A program made the translations under genes and the position numbers. The notes beneath the pieces were generated by a model. That model was given only the letters and a program-made list of their open reading frames with translations, had not been told where the DNA came from and ran no database searches. Shown piece by piece: positions 41,875 through 55,500 of a DNA stretch of 64,000 nt (the stretch's first letter is position 1; each line of letters starts with the position of its first letter). Source of the stretch: Corbicula japonica (taxonomy: Eukaryota > Mollusca > Bivalvia > Venerida > Cyrenidae); the NCBI GenBank assembly GCA_038501625.1, contig JAZAYU010000005.1:7688001-7752000 (forward strand), read 5' to 3'.

Positions 41875-44215
41875 AAGACTGATAAGCAATGCCCTGTACC
41901 AAGTCTGACTAGTAATACCCTACGTAAGACTAGCAATAGCCTACCTAAGTCTGACAAGCAATAGCCTACCTAAGACTGACTTGCAAGTCTGATTAGCAAT
42001 GCTTTGTCCAAGACTGTCTAGCAATACCCTACCTAAGTCTGACAAGCAATAGCCTACCTAAGACTGACTTGCAATAGTCAAAGTCTAAGTCTGATAAGCA
42101 ACGCCTTGTCCAAGTCTGATAAGCAATGCCTTGTCCAAGTCTGATAAGCTATGTGTTGTCTAAGTCTGATTAGCAATGCCTTGTCTAAGTCTTATTAGCA
42201 ATGCCTTGTCTAAGTCTGATAAGTAATGCCTTGTCTAAGTCTGAAAGCAATGCCTTGTCTAAGTCTGAAAGCAATGCCTTGTCCAAGTCTGAATAGCAAT
42301 GTCTTGTCCAAGTCTGATTAGCAATGTCTTGTCTAAGTCTGAAAGCAATGCCTTGTCCAAGTCTGATAAGCAATACCTTGTCCAAGTCTGATAAGAATGC
42401 CTTGTCTAAGTCTGATTAGCAATGCCTTGTCCAAGTCTGATAAGCAATGCCTTGTCCAAGTCTGATTAGCAATGTCTTGTCTAAGTCTGATTAGCAATGC
42501 CTTGTCCAAGTCTGATAAGCAATGCCTTGTCTGTCTGATTAGCAATGCCTTGTCCAAGTCTGATTAGCAATGCCTTGTCCAAGTCTGATTAGCAATGCCT
42601 TGTCTAAGTCTGATTAGCAATGCCTTGTCCAAGTCTGATTAGCAATGCCTTGTCCAAGTCTGATTAGCAATGCCTTGTCCAAGTCTGATTAGCAATGCCT
42701 TGTCCAAGTCTGATTAGCAATAGCCTACCCGACTAGCATTGCCTACCTAAGACCAACTAGCAATAGCCTACCCAAGACTAACTAGTAATTGCCTACCTAA
42801 GACTGACTAGCAATAGTCCAAGTCTAAGTCTGACTAGCAATGCCCTGTCCAAGTCTGATTAGCAATAGCCTACCTTAGTCTGACTAGTAATATCCTATGT
42901 AAGACTGTCTAGCAATAGCCTACCTAAGACTGACTAGCAATAGTCCAAGTCTAAGTCTGATAAGCAATGCCTTGTCCAAGTCTGACTAGCAATAGTCTAA
43001 GCCTAAGTCTGACTAGCAATGCCTTGTCCAAGTCTGACTAGCAATGCCTTGTCCAAGTCTGACTAGCAATGCCTTGTCCAAGTCTGACTAACAATGCCTT
43101 GTCCAAGTCTGACTAGCAATTGCATACCTAAGTTTGACTAGCATTAGCCTACCTAAATCTGACTTGCAATAGCCTACCCAAGTCTGACTAGCAATAGTCT
43201 AAGCTTAATTCTGACTAGCAATAGTCTAAGCCTAAGTCTGACTAGCAATAGACAACCCAAGTCTGACTGCCAATTCCCTTTCTGAAACTGACTAAAACAT
43301 TTGTATACAAGTCAGACTAGCAGTAATGTCTTAGACTTATACTTTGTGTCTAAGCCCGACTAGCACTATCACGTCTTAGTCCAACTAGCTGTGGTCATGT
43401 TTGAATAACACACTTATCTCTAAGTCTGGCTATAACTATCATGTCCATGTCTGACTAGTACTGTCCTATCATAGGTTAACTAGCACTGTCATGTCTAAGC
43501 CTGACTAGGTCTCATGTCTAAGCCTGACTAGCTCTCAAGTCTAAGCCTGACTCTCACCATCATTTCTAAGTATAACTAGCAGCATCATGTCTAAGTTAAC
43601 TAGCACCCTTGTCTTAGTCTAACTAGCACCATCATGTCTAAGCCTGACTAGCACCATCATGTCTAAGCCTGACTTGCACCATCATGTCTAAGCCTGACTA
43701 GCACCATCATGTCTAAGTGAACTAGCACCCTTGTCTTAGGCTAACTAGCACAATCATGTCTAAGCCTGACTAGCACCACCATGTCTAAGTATAACTAGTA
43801 GCAACATGTCTAAGTTAACTAGCACCCTTGTCAGGCTAACTAGCACCATCATGTCTAAGCCTGACTACCAGCATCATGTCTAAGTTAACTAGCACCCTGG
43901 TCTTACTTTAACTAGCACATCACCTCTAAGCCTGACTACCTACCGTCATATCTGAATAGCACATTTATGTCTAAGTCAGGCTATAACTAGCATGTCCATG
44001 TCTGCCTAGTACTGTCCTATCAAAGGTTAACTAGCACTGTCATGTCTAAGCCTGATTAGGTCTCATGTCTAAGCCTGACTAGCTCTCAAGTCTAAGCCTG
44101 ACTAGCTCTCAAGTCTAAGCCTGACTCACACCGTCATGTCTAGGCCTGACTAGCTGCTGTCATGTCCAAGTCTCACTAGTAATCATGTGCCTAAGTAGCA
44201 TCAACATCTAAATCA
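41875..44215. repeat. CTAGTCAG-family array, minus orientation
   Basis: About 20-21-bp units. 41,880-43,300 is mostly ccaagtctgactagcaatgc or aagtctgattagcaatgcc. 43,320-44,190 is mostly taagcctgactagcaccatc with gttaactagcacccttg variants. The complement of gactagcaa is ttgctagtc, the word of the 33.0-34.7 kb arrays. Frames through it are artefacts. Confidence 0.9.
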
Positions 44216-44560
44216 TTACACGATACCTCGTATGCAGACTATGGAATAACTGGACACTAATGTTGTATAAAGATGTGTTTAATTAACTGTGGCCTTGTCT
44301 CAAACCCTTTTCTTCAGAATAGTTTAAGCATTTGCTAGTTGCATTACGTTAACTTGGGGTAGTTTGTGGGATAAACTCACTTCACACCTACCTAGTATTA
44401 GGTCTGTGCCGAGGAAAAGATGAGCAAAACAGCTCAACATATTCTCTGAATTGTCAAGCTAAAAAGCAATTATATAAATAACTTTTATAACTAAAAGGTC
44501 CAAAATGTCAAAATTCTCTCACCCAAGTGTTGGATGTAAGCAATTAATGTAATCAGAGAC
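44216..44560. other. no gene recognised
   Basis: Flank between two tandem arrays. Nothing is supported. Confidence 0.4.
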
Positions 44561-44966
44561 GGACATAGCACAAACAAGAGACAGACATACAACATGTACT
44601 AGAGACAGACATAGCACAAACAAGAGACAGACATACCACATGTACCACAGACAGACATAGCACAAACAACAGACAGACATACCACATGTACCACAGACAG
44701 ACATAGCACAAACAACAGACAGACATACCACATGTACGACAGACAGACATAGCACAAACAACAGACAGACATACCACATGTACCACAGACAGACATAGCA
44801 CAAACAACAGACAGACATACCACATGTACCACAGACAGACATAGCACAAACAACAGACAGACATACCACATGTACCACAGACAGACATAGCACAAACAAC
44901 AGACAGACATACCACATGTACCACAGACAAACATAGCACAAGCAACAGACAGACATACCACATGTT
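44561..44966. repeat. 46-bp tandem array, about nine units
   Basis: The unit cagacagacataccacatgt then accacagacagacatagcac then aaacaa repeats every 46 bases (tgtaccacag at 44,641 and 44,687). Since 46 is not a multiple of 3, all three minus-strand frames read through the same peptide, so none is evidence of a gene. Confidence 0.95.
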
Positions 44967-45739
44967 ACAGAGAAAGGTTGGTGAAAAACAATATTCAGTT
45001 TAATGTCTTAACTACTTCTGAAAGTTTACAGACAAAATTGATCACAATAGCTAGCCTTGAGCCTTTGGCTCAGGTGAGCTCAATCTTACAGTTTATTTCT
45101 CAATGTAACAAATTTGTATACACTGTGCAACATCAAATACTGTGAAGTGGTCATAATACAATCCAATTTTCATGCTTTTTTCAAATAGTTCAAGTTCTAT
45201 TAGTTATATTTTGTAGAAATGCTGTACAAATATAATTTTAGCAATAAAGAAAAAATCTGTTATATATTGCACACAACTAATCTTCGAAGATTATTCTATT
45301 CCGTCTTTAAAATGTATACCACATTCTTTAGCATTTGTACCTCATATATATAATATTGCAGATGATCACTTCACATGTTTTATATATGTATAGTAAAGGA
45401 TTTATATCTCGTATATATTGTACTAAGTGACTGATTGTTTTATCACACACATGATCAGAGTACTGTGAAATCATCACTATCTGCTGGGGAGTAACTATTT
45501 AATTGATAAGCCTGAATTGGTTTGTGACCAGTGTTGACCCAGATCAGCCTGCATATAATTAGGGTCTACATTGATTAATAAAATTCTTTTAAAAAATCCA
45601 AATAAACAATGGACAATTCATACATTCATTTTGCTCTAGTATTGTATTTTCCAAAGTCCATGAACTATTTCATTCCCTTAAAAAGTATTTCAGATAAAAA
45701 TGTGACAATTTTCGCAAATTTATTTTGTTAATGTTTATG
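44967..45739. other. no gene recognised; a MITE-A scrap
   Basis: A decayed MITE-A piece (gtgaccagtgttgacccagat) lies near 45,523-45,575. The rest is AT-rich. Confidence 0.4.
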
Positions 45740-47140
45740 TATGGCACTTCTCCCTAATGATAAAATTTCCTATTTCTAAAGTTTTTATTTGGTCCAGAAT
45801 TGGTGTCAAAATCAAGACTGAATGCTTTGCAAACAGATAATTTCTTGAAACAATTTGAATATTTTTTAATCAAGTATTTTGAATATTTTGATATCTATGT
45901 CTGCTAAAGAAAAATCCTCTGTAGTCCACGGGCCAGTAACAGTTGCGAAGCCAACCCTCCTCCGTTGCGGTCACTGGATAGGTCGCCGCAACATCAACCG
46001 ACTAGTATAAAATCTGGGTACATACAGATCGGATGTAACAGACGTAGATTATCATCTTGACATTTTGCAATTTTTTAAGAGATTTGAAATATCTAGGTCC
46101 ATTATTTTTGGTTTCCTCTGTAGTCCACGGGCCAGTAACACTTGCGAAGCCAACCCTCCTCCGTTTCCGTCATTGGATAGGTCGCCGCAACTTCAACCGG
46201 CTAGTTCAAAATCTGGGTACATACAGATCGAGAGTAATGGACATAGAATATTTTTCACATTGAACTTTCTATTGTTCAAATCAGAAGCAATTAATTCTAA
46301 TATTTTTATTATCTGTCTGCTAACAACTACTGTTTCCCAAAGCTAACTGCCCATTTTCAAGATGGAAGTTTAAGGAAAGTATCACATTTCTCCCTAATCA
46401 TATAATATCCTATTTCTAAAGCTTTTATTTTTTCGGCCCAGAATTGGTTTCAAAATCAAGACTGAATGCTTTGCAAACAGATAATTTCTTGAAACAATTT
46501 GAATATTTTTTAATCAAGTATTTTGAATATTTTGATATCTAGGTCTGCTAAAGAAATATCCTCTGTAGTCCACGGGTCAGTAACAGTTGCGAAGCCAACC
46601 CTCCTCCGTTGCCGTCATTGGATAGGTCGCCGCAACATCAACCGACTAGTTCAAAATCTGGGTACATACAGATCGGATGTAACAGACGTAGATTATCATC
46701 TTGACATTTTGCAATTTTATAAGAGATTTGAAATATCTAGGTCCATTATTTTTGGTTTCCTCTGTAGTCCACGGGCCAGTAACAGTTGCGAAGCCAACCT
46801 TCCTCCGTTGGCGTCATTGGATAGGTCGCCGCAACATCAACCGACTTGTTTCAAAATCTGGGTACATACAGATGGAGAGTAATAGACGTAGAATATTTTT
46901 CACATTGAACTTTCTATTGTTTAAATTACAAGTAATTAATTCTAATCTGTCTGCTAACAACCACTGTTTAATGAAGTAACCCATTTTTTCCCCTCATGAT
47001 AAAATATCCTTTTTCTCAAGCTTTTATTTTGGCCCAGGATTGGTGTCAAATGACTATTTAACGGACAGATAGAAAACAAATTTTAAGTATAGATCTCGGT
47101 CCACTAAGTATCCTCTGCAGCCCACCCACCAGTAATTGTT
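45740..47140. repeat. nested tandem duplication (about 640 bp outer, 199 bp inner)
   Basis: The phrase cctctgtagtccacgggcca recurs near 45,917, 46,117, 46,559 and 46,758, with a decayed fifth near 47,112. Inner copies are about 200 bp apart. The block containing both inner copies is itself repeated about 640 bp downstream. Units also share cctcctccgttgccgtcatt and gataggtcgccgcaacatca. Origin unknown. Confidence 0.85.
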
Positions 47141-47205
47141 GCCACAACTTTACTGAAAATTTGGTACATACAGATTGGAAATAATGGACATTTGACAGTG
47201 AACAG

Positions 47206-47355
47206 TGCTGAAGGTTATAAAGCTTAGATTGGAAACCAGTCTCAAATCTCAAGCATCCGATTGGCTGAAATGGCGACTGGCGATTGGCCATTTCAGTTAA
47301 TCAGATGCTTGTGATTTGAGACTGGTTTCCAATCTCAGCTTTATAACCTTGGGCA
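47206..47355. mobile_element. MITE-B copy
   Basis: Arms aaggttataaagcttagatt and complement. The central palindrome has an extra ggcgattggcc. Confidence 0.8.
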
Positions 47356-47639
47356 CTGAGTTCATTGATTATGTTTAATCTTATTGTGCTCCATGAAGCA
47401 ACATCTATTTTTCAGAGCAAACAGTTTTTAGTGAAATTCATTATACCTTTTACCTATACAATACCTATGCAGTATCACAGTCAGCATATTACTACTCTTA
47501 AATGTTTGCCAAGAATCATGGGTGAGAACTTTACCTTATTTGTGAAGATAAAAATGACCCAAAAAAAATTAATCCCCACAAATAATAATGAATTCACAGT
47601 ACTTATCATTGATCCTTGCATCAGTTTGTCAGAATCACA

Positions 47640-47830
47640 TCATTTTATCACAAAATTATACATCAGTTTGTCACAGAATCACATCAGTTTGTCACAGAAT
47701 CACATCAGTTTGTCACGGAATCGTATCAGTTTGTCACGGTATCACGCATCAGTTCATCATGGAAATCACATCAGTTTGTCATAGAATCATCATCATTTTT
47801 AGAGAAAATTGCTCATCAGTTTTTATGAAA
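47640..47830. repeat. about 21-bp minisatellite
   Basis: Seven or so units of tcacatcagtttgtcacagaa. The 21-bp period keeps frames open, which explains the plus-strand ORFs here. Confidence 0.85.
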
Positions 47831-47834
47831 TTAA

Positions 47835-47935
47835 CTAAGTCAAAGTGGCTGGCCAAGAAATACCACTCTCCAATGAAAGTATGACAATTGCTTCAGGACC
47901 CTCTTCAATAGACAGGAACTTGCCTCTCAGCCCAC
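47835..47935 (-). CDS. possible terminal coding exon, unknown product
   Basis: A minus-strand 3' splice site (attgtttttag) at 47,936-47,937 is followed by 2 + 96 nt of open frame and TAG. It reads GLRGKFLSIEEGPEAIVILS onward to SWPATLT. The 2-nt offset matches the one left-over base of the candidate exon at 49,304-49,425. I do not recognise the protein, and chance is possible. Confidence 0.3.
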
Positions 47936-48039
47936 CTAAAAACAATAAAGATTAATTATATTGAGAATTTTGGGTGCAGATTAAATTGTACCATCTATTC
48001 AAAACATAGCAGACATAGATTAAAAACTAATTTTAAGCA

Positions 48040-48670
48040 AGTCCTTCTACCTCAAGATGCAAGTCCTTTATCTCAAGATGCAAGTCCTTTCTTCCTCTAC
48101 CTCACGATGCAAGTCCATCCTTCCTCTAACTCAAGATGCAAGTCCTTCCTCCACCTCAAGATGCAAGTCCTTCCTTTACCTCAAGATGCATTAGTCCTCT
48201 TTTACCTCAAGATGCAAGTCCTTCCTCTACCTTGATGCAAGTCCTTCTCTACCTCAAGATGCAAGTCCTTCCTCTACCTCAAGATGCAAGTCCTCCTTTA
48301 CCTCAAGATGCAAGTCCTTTCTTCCTCTACCTCAGGATGCAAGTCCTTCCTCTACTCAATATGCAAGTCCTTCCTTCCTCTACCTCAAGATGCAAGTCCT
48401 TCCTCTACCTCAAGATGCAAGTCCTTCCTTCCTCTACCTCAAGATGCAAGTCCTTCCTTCCTCTACCTCAAGATGCAAGTCCTTCCTTCCTCTACCTCAA
48501 GATGCAAGTCCTTCCTCTACTCAAGATGCAAGTCCTTCCTCTACCTCAAGATGCAAGTCCTTCCTCTACTCAAGATGCAAGTCCTTCCTTCCTCTACCTC
48601 AAGATGCAAGTCCTTCCTTCCTCTACCTCAAGATGCAAGTCCTTCCTTGGTCCTTCCTTCCTCTACCTGA
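48040..48670. repeat. 26/30-bp minisatellite
   Basis: Units of cctcaagatgcaagtccttc plus ctcta (26 bp) or an extra ttcc (30 bp). Copy edges are irregular. Plus-strand frames across it are artefacts. Confidence 0.9.
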
Positions 48671-48744
48671 AGTTGCAGGCCCCAAGATGCTAGAACTTTT
48701 TATCATTTAAATTTATCATGTTCTTCAGTTGAACATATACCTGA

Positions 48745-48855
48745 GCTTAAGATACCAAAACTGAAGACAGGAGACCATATTCAAAACTCTAGCTTCTGAT
48801 TGGTCAGTCTGGAGAATGGGTTCAGTATCAACCAATCAGTTGCTCAGAATTTGAA
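48745..48855. mobile_element. possible divergent MITE-B relative
   Basis: An imperfect palindrome around gcttctgattggtca and accaatcagttgctca, with CCAAT boxes placed as in MITE-B but diverged arms. Confidence 0.35.
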
Positions 48856-49303
48856 ACTTGTTTCTTTGTATTATTATGAAAAGGAAATGGACGAAGAAAT
48901 CATCAGAATATTTGGATCTCCAGTTATTTTTTTATTTATCAATTTACTTTATAATAATTTTACTGTGCATGGATGATTTGAACTAAGAGACATGGATAAA
49001 TTTTGTAGGAAATGACATCACAAAATGAGGTTACTAAATTTAAGTAGAAATTTATTTTTGACAGCTAGAAATATTCAATTCATACACGCTTTGAAGCAGT
49101 CAGTAAAAATAACTGAATTGCTGGACATACATGTCTATTTTAATAATAATTACATTAATGGATTACTTCAATGTACAAAATTTACAAACTGTCTTGGAAG
49201 GACCTTTAAGCAGCAGACATTAGAAACTGAAATAGTACAAACAAATTGTAACATGCTTTAAGGTTGAAAATTGCATGCAACAGATCAACAATAAATTGTC
49301 TAC

Positions 49304-49425
49304 CTGTTTCTCTTGTTTTTGTGCACTGGAACCTCAACAGCCTTTGTATCAGCCACAGACTGGTGTAATGCCACAGCCTCCCATAATTACAGATCTGGTC
49401 TTCATCAGCCAACATCAGGTCTGCT
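49304..49425 (-). CDS. possible internal coding exon, unknown product
   Basis: On the minus strand, ttttag precedes and gaaacag|gtagac follows a 122-nt segment. Its only open frame reads ADLMLADEDQICNYGRLWHY and continues to TKTRET, leaving one base that joins in phase to the exon at 47,835-47,935. Upstream exons were not found. The acceptor pyrimidine tract is weak. Confidence 0.3.
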
Positions 49426-49559
49426 CTAAAATTTAATTTGAAAGCAATTGCAATTCAATCAAGTTGTTATTTCAAACCATTTAAAATGGTAGCAAGCCTC
49501 AGTCCAGCTTTATAATTTGATTTCTTCAGTGAGCCCAGAATGTATAATATATACCACCA

Positions 49560-52500
49560 GGAGTACAGTAAAACCTTTTATCAACTCTTATCATGAATTT
49601 TCAATAAATACCAACTGAATGAGTACAGAAAAATCCCTAATAAAGACCACCCTGAATGTTCTACATATACCAACTGCATGAGTACAGTAAAATCTTTCAT
49701 AAAGACTACCCTGAATGTTCTATATACAGTAAAACTTCGAAAACTCGAACATCGAAAACTCGAGCACTCGGCAAAACTCGAAGTAGTTTTGCTTGTCCCG
49801 GCAATTTTCTTATATATTCTATATAAAAATACCATGGAAAACTCGAACTTAAAAAACTCGAATTCTCGAACACAGGTGTCGGTCCCTTGAAGCATATTTC
49901 TTCTTTGTTTGTATTGGAAAACTCGAGTAATAAACGACTGATAAAATTTTCGCACCTCGCGGGAGTATTTGGTAAATGGTGACGCGTGGTTTTCACACGT
50001 TGTGACGGGTTGTAATTGGCAGTTTATTGTCAATCGCCAGCGTCTATTGTGTTTTAATTGATCTGATTAAAGCAGGTTATGATGAAAGAAAATGATTTTA
50101 TGATCACTCGGTTGGCGGCTGCGTTGAGACGATAATTATGAGAATTTAATTACGAGAAGATAATAATAAGTATGAGAACTATCTCAAACAATATAAACTT
50201 CAGGTTTTACTTAACATTTTTGTTTTAGCTCAAATAAAAGAATATGAAACGAGGTTGTTTGTTGTTTTTTATGTTGACGGGACCTAGTAAATTTTACACG
50301 CGTATAAAAAAAAACGACGCACCGTTGTAAAGTATACTAGTTCTCGGACAATGTTTAAAAAGCAGTTTTCTTGAAAAAATACCTAAAATATGTTTTCAAA
50401 CAGATATACAGGTTTAAAGAAAATACTATCTGAAATGAATCCTTTATTAATTTAGCTGATATTCAAGATAACGTACTCAACAACAAGGTAACATACATGT
50501 GTTTATACGACTTGACTTAAAAATCAAACCTCATAAAGTGAAGCTTCGAAAACTCGAGCGCCATGGAAAACTCGAACATTTTCATAATCCCCCTGAGTAT
50601 TCGAGTTTTCGAAGTTTTACTGTATACCAACTGCATGAGTACAGTAAAATCTTTCATAAAGACTACCCTGAATGTTCTTTATATACCAACTGCATGAGTA
50701 CAGTAAAATCTTTCATAAAGACTACCCTGAATGTTCTATATATACCAACTGCATGAGTACAGTAAAATCTTTCATAAAGACTACCCTGAATGTTCTATAT
50801 ATACCAACTGCATGAGTACAGTAAAATCTTTCATAAAGACTACCCTGAATGTTCTATATATACCAACTGCATGAGTACAGTAAAATCTTTCATAAAGACT
50901 ACCCTGAATGTTCTATATATACCAACTGCATGAGTACAGTAAAATCTTTCATAAAGACTACCCTGAATGTTCTATATATACCAACTGCATGAGTACAGTA
51001 AAATCTTTCATAAAGACTACCCTGAATGTTCTATATATACCAACTGCATGAGTATAGTAAAATCTTTCATAAAGACTACCCTGAATGTTCTATATATACC
51101 AACTGCATGAGTACAGTAAAATCTTTCATAAAGACTACCCTGAATGTTCTATATATACCAACTGCATGAGTACAGTAAAATCTTTCATAAAGACTACCCT
51201 GAATGTTCTATATATACCAACTGCATGAGTACAGTAAAATCTTTCATAAAGACTACCCTGAATGTTCTATATATACCAACTGCATGAGTACAGTAAAATC
51301 TTTCATAAAGACTACCCTGAATGTTCTATATATACCAACTGCATGAGTACAGTAAAATCTTTCATAAAGACTTCCCTGAATGTTCTATATATACAAACTG
51401 CACTAGTACAGCAAAACCTCTCAAAGACTACCCTGAATGTTCAATATATACCAACTGCATGAGTATAGTAAAATCTTTCATAAAGACTTCCCTGAATGTT
51501 CTATATATACAAACTGCACTAGTACAGCAAAACCTCTCAAAGACTACCCTGAATGTTCAATATATACCAACTGCAAGAGCACAGTAAAATCTTTCATAAA
51601 GACTTCCCTGAATGTTCTAAATATACAAACTGCACTAGTACAGCAAAACCTCTCAAAGACTACCCTGAATGTTAAATATATACCAACTGCATGAGTACTG
51701 TAAAACCTCTCATAAAGACTACCCTGAATGTTCAACATATACCAACTGCATGAGTACAGTAAAACCTCTCATAAAGACTACCCTGAATGTTCAACATATA
51801 CCAACTGCATGAGTACAGTAAAACCTCTCAAAAAGACTACCCTGAATGTTCAATATATACTAACTGCATGAGTACAGTAAAACCTCTCATAAAGACTACC
51901 CTGAATGTTCAACATATACCAACTGCATGAGTACAGTAAAACCTCTCATAAAAGACTACCCTGAATGTTAAACATATACCAACTGCATGAGTACAGTAAA
52001 ACCTCTAATAAAGACTGCCCTGATTGTTAAATATATACCTACTGCAAAAGTTCAGTAAAACCATAAGACTACCCTGATGGTTCAATATATACATTTTGCA
52101 TAAGTACAGTAAAACCTCTCATAAAGACTGTCCTGATTTTTCAATATTTTAATATATACCTACTGCATAAGTACATTAAAACCTCTCATAAAAACTACCC
52201 TGATTTTTCAATATATACCTCCTGCATAAGTACAGTAAAACCTCTCATAAAGACTACCCTGATGAACTGTTCAATATATACCTACTGCATAAGTACATTA
52301 AAACCTCTCATAAAGACTGCTCTGATTGTTCAATATATACCAACTGCATGAGTACAGTAAAACCTCTCATAAAGACTACCCTGAATGTTCAACATATACC
52401 AACTGCATGAGTACAGTAAAACCTCTCATAAAGACTACCCTGAATGTTCAATATATACCAACTGCATGAGTACAGTAAAACCTGTCATAAAGACTACCCT

Positions 52501-55500
52501 GAATGTTCAACATATACCAACTGCATGAGTACAGTAAAATCTCTCATAAAAGACTACCCTGAATGTTCAACATATACCAACTGCATGAGTACAGTAAAAC
52601 CTCTAATAAAGACTGCCCTGATTGTTCAATATATACCTACTGCATAAGTTCAGTAAAACCTCTCATGAAGACTACCCTGAATTTTCTATATACCTACCGC
52701 ATAAGTACAGTAAAACCTCTCATAAAGACTACCCTGATGGTTCAATATATACATTTTGCATAAGTACAGTAAAACCTCTAATAACGACTGTCCTGATTGT
52801 TTAATATATACCTACTGCATAAATTGAGTAAAACCTCTCATAAAAACTACCCTGATTGTTCAATATATACCTACTGCATAAATTCAGTAAAACCTATCAT
52901 AAAAACTACCCCGATTTTTCAATATATACCTACTGCATAAGTACAGTAAAACCTCTCATAAAGACTACACTGATGAACTGTTCAATATATACCTACTGCA
53001 TAAGTACATTAAAACCTCTCATAAAGACTGCCCTGATTGTTCAATATATACCTACTGCATAAGTACATTAAAACCTCTCATAAAAACTACCCTGATTTTT
53101 CAATATATACCTACTGCATAAGTACAGCAAAACCTCTCATAAAGACTAGACTACCCTGATGAACTGTTCAATATATACCTACTGCATAAGTACATTAAAA
53201 CCTCTCATAAAGACTGCCCTGATTTTTCAATATATACCTACTGCATAAGTACAGTAAAACCTCTCATAAAGACTACCCTGATAAACTGTTCAATATATAC
53301 CTACTGCATAAGTACATTAAAACCTCTCATAAAGACTGCCCTGATTGTTCAATATATACCTACTGCATAAGTATAGTAAAACCTCTCATAAAGACTGCCC
53401 TGATTGTTCAATATATACCTACTGTATAAGTACAGTAAAACCTCTCATAAAGACCGCCTTGATTGTTCAATATATACCTACTGCATAAGTACAGTAAAAC
53501 CTCCCATAAAGACTACCCTGATTGTTCAATATATACCTACTGCATAAGTACAGTAAAACCTCTCATAAAGATTGTCTTGATTATTCAATATATACCTACT
53601 GCATAAGTACAGTAAAACCTCTCATAAAGACTACCCTGATTGTTCAATATATACCTACTGCATAAGTACAGTAAAACCTCTCATAAAGACTACCCTGATG
53701 AACTGTTCAATATATACCTACTGCATAAGTACATTAAAACCTCTCATAAAGACTGCCCTGATTTTTCAATATATACCTACTGCATAAGTACAGTAAAACC
53801 TCTCATAAAGACTACCCTGATGAACTGTTCAATATATACCTATTGCATAAGTACAGTAAAACCTCTCATAAAGATTGTCTTGATTATTCAATATATACCT
53901 ATTGCATAAGTACAGTAAAACCTCTCATAAAGACTACCCTGATGAACTGTTCAATATATACCTATTGCATAAGTACAGTAAAACCTCTCATAAAGATTGT
54001 CTTGATTATTCAATATATACCTATTGCATAAGTACAGTAAAACCTCTCATAAAGATTGTCTTGATTATTCAATATATACCTATTGCATAAGTACAGTAAA
54101 ACCTCTCATAAAGATTGTCTTGATTATTCAATATATACCTACTGCATAAGTACAGTAAAACCTCTCATAAAGACTACCCTGATTGTTCAATATATACCTA
54201 CTGCATAAGTACAGTAAAACCTCTCATAAAGCTTACCCTGATGAACTGTTCAATATATACCAACTGCATAAGTACATTAAAACCTCTCATAAAGACTGCC
54301 CTGATTTTTCAATATATACCTACTGCATAAGTACAGTAAAACCTCTCATAAAGACTACCCTGATGAACTGTTCAATATATACCTATTGCATAAGTACAGT
54401 AAAACCTCTCATAAAGATTGTCTTGATTATTCAATATATACCTACTGCATAAGTACAGTAAAACCTCTCATAAAGACTACCCTGATGAACTGTTCAATAT
54501 ATACCTATTGCATAAGTACAGTAAAACCTCTCATAAAGATTGTCTTGATTATTCAATATATACCTATTGCATAAGTACAGTAAAACCTCTCATAAAGATT
54601 GTCTTGATTATTCAATATATACCTATTGCATAAGTACAGTAAAACCTCTCATAAAGATTGTCTTGATTATTCAATATATACCTACTACCCTGAATATTCA
54701 ATATATACCAAATGCGCAAGCACAGAACAAACTCTTTTAAAGACTATATTGGATGTTCAATATATACCAACATCACATGTCCAACATTGGTAAAACATTT
54801 GAAAGATTACCTAAAGTGTATACCAACACTTTAAGTACAGTAAAACCTCTAAAAAAAAAAACCACCCTGATTGTTCAATGCTGACAGTATGTGTACAGTA
54901 AAACCTCTCCTTAACACTACCCTGAATGTTCAATATACACCAAAAATGCACAAGCACAGAAAAAACATGAGTGCAGCAAAATCCCACATAAAGACTACCC
55001 TGAATGTTCGATATATACCAACTGCATGAGCACAGTGAAACCCCACATAAAGCTACCCTAAATATTTCATCCATCATAGTACAGTAAAACTTCCTAAAAA
55101 GACTACCAAGAATGTTCAATATATACCAAGTGCAGAAGTATAGTTAAACCTCTTATAAAGACTACCCGATTATTCAACAGCACAAGTACAGAAAACACCA
55201 CATAAAGACAACCCAATATGTTCAATATATACTTACTGCAAGAGTAGAGTAAAAGTTCTCCCGAAGACTAACCTGAACGTTCAATATATTACAACTGCAT
55301 GAGCACATTAAAACTGAACACAACAAAACCATCATAAAGACTTCCCTGATTGTTTTATATATACCATCTGCATTAGTACAGTAAATCCCCTCTTAAAGAC
55401 TACCTTGAATATTTAACAAATACCACTGCATAAGTACAACAGACTACCCTGAATGTTCAATACATACCAACAGTATGAGTACAGTAAAAAAAACTTAAAA

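Noticed and set aside
42185..42557. Minus-strand ORFs with repeated DKALLIRL peptide
   Set aside because: They come from the 20-21-bp CTAGTCAG-family array.
44519..44963. Three long overlapping minus-strand ORFs (120-145 codons, Cys/Val/Tyr-rich)
   Set aside because: The 46-bp tandem array reads the same peptide in three frames because 46 is not a multiple of 3. No start context, domain or splice support.
48136..48710. Plus-strand ORFs of 106-185 codons rich in Pro, Ser and Gln
   Set aside because: They are translations of the 26/30-bp minisatellite in all frames.
51262..54574. Many ORFs of 60-90 codons with repeated IYTNC or IYTYCIST peptides
   Set aside because: They are frames through the 59-bp satellite, with no independent coding evidence.
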